From: Hippopus hippopus
Taxonomy: Eukaryota; Mollusca; Bivalvia; Cardiida; Cardiidae
Reading direction: 5' to 3'
DNA length: 64,000 nucleotides
Assembly (NCBI GenBank): GCA_946811185.2
Contig: OX328105.1
Location: 37,388,974-37,452,973, forward strand
Part shown: in pieces, positions 49,701-61,700 of the stretch
Position numbering within the stretch: the first letter of the stretch is position 1
Layout: every line of letters begins with the position of its first letter
Translations under genes and position numbers: made by a program
Notes under the pieces: generated by a model
Seen by the model: the letters and a program-made list of their open reading frames with translations, nothing else
What the model was told of the DNA's origin: nothing
The model's database searches: none

Positions 49701-52700
49701 GGTTTGATGCAGCTCTATGATGCATAAATACCAAGGAATTTATCACATAATTATGGATCCATAAATCAGTTTTGTCTCACAACCGGCTCGAATATGAGGT
49801 AGAGTATTTTTTGTGGACATGCAGAAAATTGTCCAATACCAAAAGGTTTCGATACAGGTCAGCCTGCGCGGACTGCGCAGGCTGACCTGGGTTGATATCT
49901 TTTGCAGATACAATTAACATCCGACTAGAACATAGTTCATTTAATCAGTGATCAATCAGTAGCTGAAACTCTAGCTGTCATGAATATCCAGAATGACGTC
50001 AGAGGCGTATCAGTTCTTCTTCGTTTAAAACCATATACACATTATATCATCAGGCGTTTCATCGTAGAAAAGTTTCAAAGAGTGATATTGATCAAGACAA
50101 GCGATTACATTTTTACCACAATGGTTTCAAAACCGAAATCTTTACATTTAATGGTAATTTAGAAAAACTCCATTGTTTCAGAAAACCTTCTGACCGATGT
50201 TCAATACACGTTATGTTTTCATCATTCATTTTCGAAAACATCATTGAAAAAGAAAATCAGTTTAGAATTGTTAGAACTAGAATTTTAGTTTGCAAACGGA
50301 AAATGTTCTGTTTCATCTATTTAAGAATCTGGCATCCTGAAGTCTAAGAACGCTTTCCAATGTCTGCACATCTCAGTTTTTGTGTTTCAGATTTCTTTGA
50401 ACTGATGGCCAAGTTGGAGATTGGTAAAGCTTTGTCCAACACGATGACCGGCATGGACCAAGGTCATGGTCACGGACACGCCCATAAACGTAAACGTCGA
50501 GCTGTCGACCCGGCAACATTGTTGGATCAACAAACTTGGGTATGTTTTACATTGTATTCAGATTGTAGTTACATCTTTTTAGACCTTTTACCTTTAATTT
50601 CTTTTGCAAAGATTGACCCTTAATGAAACTTTCAAGCCGACAGTAAAATTCCAAGTATTTCCATTTCAAACGTTTTTTGTGGGAAAGACATCTCCTTATC
50701 AGACGGTGTAGTTCCAAGATCAGACTGCACGTTCTGTGCAGTCTGATCTTGATCTACACTGTCTGCAAAAGGTCGGTGAGTCGCGCTTAGCAGCCTAAAG
50801 GTTGAGACGACCATTCTCCCGAAGTAACTCTCTTAAAGATGTTATGATAAAACCCCGTTAAGGCCTTACTTTTATACATTTGCTGCCTGTATAGAAACGA
50901 CTACTTTACGCCTTTTCACTTGCCAGCCTTGGAAAACATTTTCGGTAAAACAAAGAATACTTTAATACGCAGTTTTTAGTTAAATCCCATATATTTTACT
51001 TCAGTCGTGAAAGAAACGTTTTTGACTTGGACCTATTACAATCGATGATTGCTTTCTGGAAAATAAACCACAATCTGTATTCACCAACCATTCTTAAGAA
51101 TAGTCTTAGACTAATTCTCAAGAAAGTAACACAACTTCTGATTGGCTAAAACAAATGTTTTGGCCAATCAGAAGTTGCGTAACTTTCTAAATCTTAAGAA
51201 TGTTTCGTGAATACGGGTCCAGTACTCATGCAATGGTGTGGGTAGTTCGAAAATGTGACCACTGGAACTAAAAGTTTATCTAATTTATGAGGTTGAAGGT
51301 CTGCACCTAAACTACTGTCATCTGTCAATGATTGTCCCTTTCCAACAACCTTTTTTGTACTATATCAGAAAAGGCAATATCCGTCAAATATTCATTCCTC
51401 GTGTAACAATTATTGTTGTTCTTCTTCCTCAGAACAACCGATGTTATACCGGGGACCAGCTATTAAACATTTACACAGTACCACCTTCCGGAATATCTTT
51501 GAACAAGTTCAAGGACATTTGTCCGTCACTAATACAACAGAAGTTATCCGAATCATGTAAACAAGAAGGTGCAATGAAAGGCAAGAAGGACGACAAAAAA
51601 CCTACAGATTTAGAACGTAAGTAAATTTAGAAATGTGTGTGTGTTGAGTCACTCTGATTTCTTTTTTCAGCTTTATCTATTTAATACCAAACACTCTTAC
51701 TTTCTACAATTTACATGTATTCACCAAAGCATGTCATGACAACACTGCACATTTTACATTTTACAGTATGAGAGTTAGTCGCTAACTTAATTGCCTGTTG
51801 TCGTGATTACGTTTTTTTTTTTTTTATTATGTTTAAAATGTTATATTCACATGTATGAGTGCCTGTCACGATTTGGCCTTCAATGTATTTATCCTATTTT
51901 ATCAATGTCATCAACATGGTTTGAAGCTAAAATAATCGAAATGTAAGTGGTGAGGTATTATTCCAAGACAGATGATGCATTCAATACTCACATTGTTTCT
52001 GTGTAAAGCTAGGTAGGACAACTTCTGCTTTTGTCTGACTTGCCTAGTGAGACTGCTTTGTCGTCATAACACTTTTGTTGGAACTATGGGTTCTTTCATG
52101 AGCTTATTATGGGACTTTTGTTTCCTTATAACTCTTCTTTGGGGGATTTCTTCTACTTTACAAAGTTTTCAGAAACGTCTGCTTCCTTGCTATGCTTTTT
52201 TGCGGACTTCGGACTACTGGTAGGGAGGACTTCTTATAACTCTGTGAATGCCATAGGCAAAAACCAGGGGCTGTTGAAGTCGGCATAGATCGAGATCAGT
52301 CCACACAATACATGTAGCCTAATATTGAAACTCTACTGTCTGGTTGTTTAGTTAGAGTTATAGGACAAGAAACTTTCTGAGTTTTAGTTGAGTGTACCTT
52401 TAGTCGTCGAAAAAGGTTGTGTTTATATATTTGGCTCTGAAAGTTTTAAAGCCATCAAAACTAATCCTTTATTACGATGAAAACATTCTATGATCTATAA
52501 TTACAGGTTACGGGTACGGAACGATAGCTAACATTCTGTGCTGTCTCTGTTCCGTTAGCGGGGCCCTCATACTTCCATGTGTCAGTAGATCAGTCTATAG
52601 AGTACTCATGGCAGCATTTGTGGGTCTTGCGGCATCAACATTGTCAACTGATGCATTGTTACACCTTATACCAATGGTAAGTTGTTAAAGATAATATTTA

Positions 52701-55700
52701 TTATATTTATGCCTTGTGCTGCAATAACAGCTATACCGTTACTTACTGAACAGAAAACTTCACAGTAAAATACAAAAAAAAAAAAACCCCTTGGTAAGTG
52801 CTCCTGTTTTATACATATATTTCTATCTATGATTTAATTCTAAAGCCATAATTGATGAAAATGAGCAGTCCCTCGTTAAGATTTCCTTAAAAAAACTTGG
52901 GAAACGAAATCTGGTTTAATGCCCCTTTTAATGTTTGATTTATCTCTTAGAATGTCTGAGGCAGCGCACGTGCACTGTGTTTTACGAACCGTGTAGATCA
53001 AGATCACACTAAAAAGAACGGCTTGTCTACGCGCTCCGATACTTTTGTAAGGCATTGCCTCCCTTACAGCCATGTTTTCTCCATTTTTTGGTCTTAAGTA
53101 TATTTGTTGACTAAGTCCTTTATTCTAGCTTCATTGCGATTTAACTGACCGATGGCGATTTATATCAGTCCTCATTTCCATATCAGAGCTGAATAAAATA
53201 TTTTTGCAGAAATAACTGCAAATAAACTTGCATTTACAGAGAACCTAATATTGCATCATTACAATGAACAAACCAGATAGAGAATATTTTTTTCTTAAGT
53301 TTCCATTTTGAATTAAAGTAGTATTAAACAAATAAATATCTTCGTTTACAGACAATTTCCTTAAATCTATACTGTACTTCATCTACTTTGCAAATTACTA
53401 AGATCTACTGAGCTACGTAACAAGAAATACTTTGCAGAAATTGAGCGTCCTTTAGTAGCTGCTGATTTTCAATAATTTCATTATTACATGTATTCATTTC
53501 ATGTTTTAGTAACTTGTTCATTATTTGTTTATGATAAAGTAACCCATTTATATATTTTAATCACACAGGCCCTCGGAGCGCATGCACATGAAGAAACCGA
53601 CGGTCACAGCCACGCAACTGAAGTTGAATTCCCGCAATATCTTGGATATTCCCTAGCAATATGTGCAGGAATTTACATCTTTTATTTATTTGAAAAAATG
53701 ATGTCTATTTACTCAGATAGGGTAAGTTTCTATCTTGCTTGGTTTCTTTCCTTTTTAAGTTTAAACGCAACTATTTTGTTCAGATAGGAAACATTCGCGC
53801 ATAGATTAATTTTAGCGAACGATGAAAAAGCCAACCAAGTGAGACCGCCATTGGTCAAAATACATGAAACAGTTTGTATTTCAGTAAATATAACTTACCT
53901 AACAGTATAAAAATTTGGATCATGCTCTGGCAAAAGGGATTTAATGTATCTCTATGATGCATTATAACAAGTAAGTCATCACAAACTTATGGTTCCATAA
54001 AACCTATTTTATGTAACAACCGACTGAATCATTGGTACACGGGTCCTTGGAAATTCAGAAAATTTAACAGTAACAAAAAGTTTCGACTTATGTCAGCCAG
54101 CGCAGGCATTGCTGCCAAAAAACGAGCCGTCTTGTAAAATGCTGCCCATGGTAGAGAGGTAAAAACCTGTATTTGCTTAGAAATGAGCCATGCTCTGTGA
54201 AAAGGGGTTTTAATGCATCTACTAAAAGTATCGATCCAGGTCAGCCTACGTAATGGGCGCAGGCTGACCTTGATTTAAAGTTTTTGACGTTGGTCAATTT
54301 TCCATATGTCAAAGGACTATTTTACCTCAGTATTCAGCCAGTTGTTATACAGTATGAATTTTGTAGATCCGAAATATGTATTGACTTACTTGGTATAATA
54401 CATCAAGAAGATGTATTAAGCCCCCTTTCGCCAGAGCGCCAGTGAAAGATTGTAGATGGTCATTCGAGTAGATAATTCGAAAAATGTTTTCCTTTTGCAC
54501 AAAGCAGACTGTCACCAAGTATTTACAATGGTGTTATGACATGATTTAACTCTCCACTAGACAAAAAATAATGTCCAAATTAAAGCCAATTGCAGACGAA
54601 AAATTATAATTATTATGTGGGTCAAAAAGGTAGAAAATAGTGTAGAAAAGGAGAAAATGCTTCTTTACTACCATTTCCTACAATGTGTTCAGAGGCCATT
54701 TCCTCGGGGTCGTTCAAAAACTGGGTTGTGTTGTTAATTTATATAAATAATACTTCCACATGAGCCCATACAATACGAAAATGTACTCTAATCCGTATTG
54801 AAAGCTAAGCAGACGATAAATTAAATGTTGCTAAAATGATGAAGTTTTCATTTGAAAAGAGTAGAAAACGTCGTGGAAAAAGGAGAAAATGCTGGTCAAC
54901 ATTTGCTCCTCTTCAGAAAATCATCTCACAGACCTGTTAAATCGCGGTTGTAAGATCACAGGATTATTTGGAAAACAAGTTAACCCTTTACCGAACGATA
55001 AAACTTTGGACTGGACCAAATTGAAAGTTTTTGCAGACGACAAATTAAATGTAGCTCAAATGATGATTTCTGTCTTTGATAGGGCAGAAGACATTGTCCG
55101 TGATGGAGAAAATGCTGGTTACCATCATTTTCTCCTTTTCCCACAATGTTTTCAAGAGTCTAATTTCGCAGGGTCGTTTAAACTCTGGATTTTGTGGAAC
55201 AGGGTAAATCTGTTACCATTTGAATACCTGTATAGTCATAATTCGATATTGTCTTATTCTTCAGAACAGTACGCCAGCTGAAGAAGACCCTGTGGAGATG
55301 GTGATGGGATATGACACAAATTGTTCTACAAACAAAACAAACAATGTGAGATATACCTTTTGTTTCTGTTCACAAATTAAAAACTAAATAACAGTAGTTA
55401 AAGGCCCAACAGTGGCGAAATGTAAACATAGCGGTATAAGAATGGATGTGAATTTAAATCATACTTTTAAAAGTATAAAAATTATTGTGAACACGAAATC
55501 TGTTACTGTACCGTCGGTCGAAGTGTTGTTAATCGCCAGCAGAGAAATGAATTTTTAAACCAGGTCAAAAAGAAAACGAAAATAGAGCAAACCTACAACT
55601 TTTTACCTAGTTATTAAAATTCATTTTTTTCCTGTCAGCGACTAACACTTTGACAATGTAAATATACTTTGTTTTTAAACATTTTTCAGTATCAGTGGCT

Positions 55701-58700
55701 TTGAGCAGAAGTGCTTCGAAAACCGTGACTGTTCGAAATTGGTTATCAGCATTTTTCTCATATTCCCACAATACTCCTTTTTGAAGACAAGGCCTATAAT
55801 TTCAGACAAATTTTATTCTATAGTTCGCAATGACTTTCAATTAAGACAAGGGTAAAAAAATCGGTTTGGTATAGACTTACGTAAGTATACCACTTACAGA
55901 AATCATAAGTTAAAGAAATAGAGGATAATCAGCTGCTTGTCTGTGATATTAAAAATCTGTCACAGGAGAGGGATCTGATGCAGTTGAAAAAGCGAGTCCG
56001 AAGGACAAGTTTTTTTAACCGCACCAAACCCCATTCGAGTGACAGATTTTTAATGTCACACAACCAGTTGATTATCCTATTTATTATATTCCTAATGCAC
56101 CATTTTTGTCTAAAAATTATCAAGAATGGTACAATATGAGCAATATAGGAAAAAAGTAGTTCCGTCAAACATTCTAAAACTATATCGACACCAGTGATGG
56201 TACCATAATTATCATCACTAGTGGTGTTATTTACTGTGAAATCCCAGGAATATAATGAGAGTATGTAGTTCAGTTTTAATTCATTTATCCCGCTTCTCAT
56301 TCAACATGTTTCTTTTTCCAGTACACAAATGGCTCGAGTTACGGGTCCAATAGCAACTTGCCACATTATGAAGGGAGCCAGTCGGAACTTGCATCAAAGA
56401 AAAGTAAGTCGGGTAAAAGGGGCGGAAGTACATGTACTGTGGTTATTATGCGGTAATTTGGCCAATCGGTGATGCATGGTATAACCCTTAGGCTGCTATG
56501 CGCAACTCGCTGACTTTTTGCGGACAGTATAGATCAAGATCAGACTGCAAAGAACGTGCAGTCTGGTCTTGGATCTACACTGTCTGTATATGAGATATTT
56601 TTTACCCAAAAAATAACTCTGAAATAGCAGCATTCGGAATTTTACTATCTGTCAGAAAGTTTCAGTTTACTTATTTAGCAGGATAAGGGTCAAAGTTAAC
56701 CAGGCTTTTTCCCTGGTCAAGATTTCCTTTGTGTATGTCCGTGTTTCATTCATTTTGTGACAGGATAGTAGATGATCAAACTCTGATCAAATGACAGGTT
56801 AAAGATGCACCCTTACAGCCAGATAGTAAACAAACGCTGTTAAAACTTTACAGTGTGTAGAATCAAGTTAGCTGTGTAAACGTAGATAAAAAATCGATAT
56901 AAGGTGTATGGGATAGACAGACGCCAGGGATTTGTCTTCGATTTAAACCGGAAACTGTGGTTGTAATGTCTAGGGATAGCCTCCATAGAACGAATTGCAA
57001 TTTGTATCCATTGTAATCTGTGCAACCTTGCAACCGTCAGGGGCAACATTTGGCACGAAGGTACAAGAATGATTATAATTTCATAAAATAAAGATAAAAT
57101 TGGTTACAAAACTGGATGAAAACGAGTAAAGATGCATCTTTAAGGCTTGTTTTTTTCCACATTTGTTGGGCAGTAAAAACACTTATCATTTTCATGTTAA
57201 TTTCTATTTAGCGTTGAGATACTTGCAAAGAGAGGTTTAATGCATCTCCGTAATGTTTTGTACCAAGCACGACATAATATGATTATTGACCGGTAGAATC
57301 CATTTTGTCTAACAAACAACTGAATCGTAGGGTAGGTTGGTCCTTTGGCATCCAGAGAATTCATCAATAGCAAAAAGTTTCGACCCTTGTCAGCCTGCGC
57401 GGACTGCGCAGGCTGACAAGGGTCGATACTTTTTGCAGATGCTTTGAAACCCCCCTTTCACAGAGCATGACTCAAAAGTTTTTAAGTGAGATAAATGTAC
57501 TTACGCATAATAACGCACGACATTTGTATGAATGTAATATATGTTTGTACATTATAATCCAGTATGTATAACATGTTTTGAGCAAGCTGAAAATTCATGT
57601 TAACTCGTTACCTCCTGCAGACTGCAATTTTCATCTTGCAGCAGACCGCTTTTAAAACATTGTGGCAAAAGAAGGTATTGTATTTGTCTCCTCTGTACAC
57701 AATGTTTTCACTTTTATTCATGTATCAATTTCTTATTCATGTAAATCAGCCATATTTGTTTTCAATATGTTTTCAAAGTGGATCGCTGCCGAATTCTGGA
57801 AGTTGGTAATGTATTAAGTCTTTCACTGCCAATAGAGACTTAAATAGCTTTGGCGGGTGGCGTAGATAAAGATCAGACTGTACAGAACGTGCTGTCTGAT
57901 CTTAGACCAATTCCCTCCGCTACCTGATACAGAATTCTTGACCACAACTATGTTCAAGTGCGGTCGAAATCTAATCCATGACCACAAAAGAAAATTGGAA
58001 CCAATAAAGTCGGTAGCGAAAGAGTTGTTAGATGCTGTCTGTCTGTCTTTCTGTCTGTGTGTTGATCAAGTGGTGATTGATGTTCACTAATGTTTTAGAC
58101 GTCTTTAAAAGTTTGCAGCACATTTACGGAGGATGGTCTAAGGGAGAAATGTTTGCCTTTTTTCGTTCTATCTACGCAGGTCTTTTTCCAAATCGCATCA
58201 CGGCTTTAAACATGACCCATTTCCATCCCACCTCTCTCTTTTTTCTCTCTGTCTCTGTCTCTCTCCACCCTCCTTGTCTCAAATATGTAGGCCACGGCTA
58301 AAGCGCTGTATTGTACGATTGCCATCTATAAGCGCAATAACCTTCATCGTAATAATGGTCTGTAACATGCGAAAAGGGGCTTTCGGACATTTGCGTAAAG
58401 TGTCGTCTCGGATCAGCCTGCGCAGTCCGCGCAGGCTAATCCGACACGGCACTTTACGTCAACATTAGATTTTGTCCTACAATAGACTTGCGTGAAACAG
58501 AAAATCACACAAGATCGGAAAATGTCGTCTCGGATCAGCCTGCGCGGACTGCGCAGACTGATCCGGGACGACGCTTTACGCAAATGTCCGAATGCCCTTT
58601 TTCGCGTGTTGTAGGACAATTATAATAAAGCCATGCTCTTACAAAAAGGGTTTTAGTGTACCTCTGACAAGCATTGTAATCGAGCAAGTTATCACGTTAT

Positions 58701-61700
58701 TATGGATCCATAAAACCCGTTTCCAGTCTAACAATTGATTAAATATGTAGGTAGAATAGTCCTTGGACATGCAGTAAAATTACAATAGCAATAAGTTTCG
58801 ACTCATGTCAGCCAGAGCGGACTGTGTATGCTGATATAGGTCGATACTTTTTACTAATGCCTTGAGCCTCCTTTTGCAAGAGCATGGCCCACATCTATTG
58901 TTATAAACTTTTATTATTTTAGATAACATTACATTACGAGGTAAGGTGAAGGTCAACTCTTATAGCATACTGGTAGTTGTGGGCTTTTTTTCTCTTGTTG
59001 TTTTAACTATAAATATGTTGACATTGACTTATTTATTCAGTTCAATTCAAAATACTTTATCAAGCTCAAGTATTTAAAACAAAAAATAGTAAGAGCAAAT
59101 AACAACATAACAATTTCAATACGGGATGAGGAGTGGTTAAATTTTTACCGGTAGGGAAAGCAAACGCACAACTCTTCAATAGACACCATAAATGCACTTT
59201 AAATTTTTATTCCGTGTCTTTAAAAATTAAAGGGCCAATGGCTGCCAAATTAGGTTGAGCTAGGTTAAATTTGTCGTCTGTAAAAGCTTTATATGTATCT
59301 GAAAGTGCCTGAAGGTTTGTCGGCGGGTATAAAGATTAATCCTTTATCACAGATGAAAAAATAAAATTTTTAACTGCTTCACAATGAAAACATTTGCAGA
59401 TGGCATATTAAATGTAGCCTAGATTATATTTGACAGAGTAGAAAAAAATTGTAGAAAAGAAGAAAATGCTGTTGACCACCATTTTATTCTTTTCCCGTGA
59501 TGTTTTCAAAAGCCTTTTGCCCCCTGGCTCTTGAAACATTTGTTTGGTAAAGGATTATTTTTATTTTACTTTAGCACTGAATGTACATAATACGGTTTTA
59601 ACAGTAGCACACAACATATTCAAATAAAATGCATAGAACCATATCAGGCACATCAGCACCAAGGATATCAAAAAAAAAAAAGGAAGGAATCCCTTATTTC
59701 CTGTGTGGTCCTTAAGTGTTGACGGTCTGACGTGGAGAGACATGAGAACGACATATTTCTAAAGACAAACATTTTGATTTACATTGTATGCTAAACGCTT
59801 AAGTAAATCACAGGAAGGCTGAATACTATTGTAGAAAATTGACAGCGCTGAAGATTGCACTTTTGGCTTTGATGAAAGAAGGAAAGCTTAAAGGGAAGAG
59901 AAATGCTTTTAGATGAAATTTATTCTAATTTATGGCAACATCTTATCTATTTAAAAAAAAAAAAAAAAAAAACAGCAATCACGCTCTAGCAAAAAGGGGT
60001 TCATTGCATCTATGTATATATAAACTAATTCACTAATAATTTACTAATCGACTTAGATAGCAATTAATGGATTTGGGCAATTGTATAGACATAACAAAAA
60101 CTCTATTGAATCATCTTTTGAACCTGATGAATGATGGCACATTTAAACGTTTACCAGAAGACAAGATTTGACCCTTGTCCTGCTAAATAAGTGCTATGCA
60201 ACTTTTAAGGCGATAGAAAAGCCCCAAGTTTTGCTGTTTCAAAGTTAATTTTTTGGGGGAAAAATATGTCTTTATCGGACAGTGTAGATCAAAGATCAGA
60301 CTGCACATTCTGTGCAGTCTGATCTTGATCTACATCGTCCGCAAAAGGTCAGTGAGTCGCGCTTAGCAGTCTAAAGGTGAAGACCATTTCATATCAAAAG
60401 CAAGTACAGACGGTCAATGAAATGTGGCACAAAAGATTAGATTTTCTCCAAGAAGGTTGGAAATACTTGGGGAAAAGGAGATAATACTAGTTAGTTATGG
60501 GGTAAAAAATATTTTGGGAAAATAAGAAGATGCTGAATATTCTGATATGCAGAAAATTCACAAGTAGCAAAGAGTTTTGACCCATGTCAGCCTGCGTGAA
60601 TTTCGCGGTTTCCACAGAGATTGGCCTAAATCTTTTCTTACTTTGAAACTGTGATTGAAAGAAATGATGAACTGAAAAGGGTGGTTGTGCCAAGCTATGT
60701 AATTGTCTAAAATATGATTAGTATAAAATTCTTGAGGTTGCCATTATATCAGGAAAAATATCCAACAGTTCTCTTTTACCTTAATTTTATTAGAGGAAAG
60801 AATTAAGAATTAGGAAAGAATTAAGAATTAGAGGAAAGAATTAAGAATTAGAGGAAAGACAGAAAGCACAAAATGATTCACTTGAAATAGTCACTGTGTC
60901 AAGGTGTATTTAAATACGCATGCTTATACATATATAGCTTAAAGTTAGTATCTTAGTTGAGAATTGGCGCTGGCAATGGCATTATGGTGAACTTTCTATT
61001 TTTTAATGCAATTCGAAAAAAAGGGAGAAAATGGTTAAACTGTACTTACACTCTGTTTGTTTTGAATAATAAATTTCTCATTGAGAACATTTAGTTTTGA
61101 AAAAGGGAATGCTTTTCATGTCAGCCAGCTAGCTAAACTGTATGAATGTTATGCACTTGCCTATTTTCTTCAATGGCATATTTATCAGTCCCTAAGCCAG
61201 ATGTAAAACTTTCAGACAGGTCCAGATTGGAAGCAGTGGCAGACGGCAAATTGAAAATGATACTTAACCCGAAATTTGTCTTTTGGAGTGCAGAAAACAT
61301 TGTGGGAAATGGAGAAAATGCTGGTTACCAGCAATTTCTCCTCTTGCCATATTGTTTTCAAATGCCTTTTTCTTCAGGGTCGATAAAACTCGAGATTGTC
61401 TGGTGAAGTGTTAGATATGCCCTCATGTTTTATATAAAGATGGTCACAGGGGACGAAGCCGTCTACCATTCTAAATTTGTTTCTTTTTGTAAATTTATAG
61501 AATTTTCTAAATGTCCATGTGACGGAATTTCTAAATTCAGATAAAGACTAAAATTGCTTTTCGGTTGGTGATTACAGGTTGGAATTGCAGTTCAACGTTG
61601 TATTTTTTTTAACCCATTTAAGGACTGAAAGTTGAACGGTCTTCGGAGAGAATGTTACTTATCCTTTCCGTTGTGCTTGGAATGGGTGACGTGTTTTACC

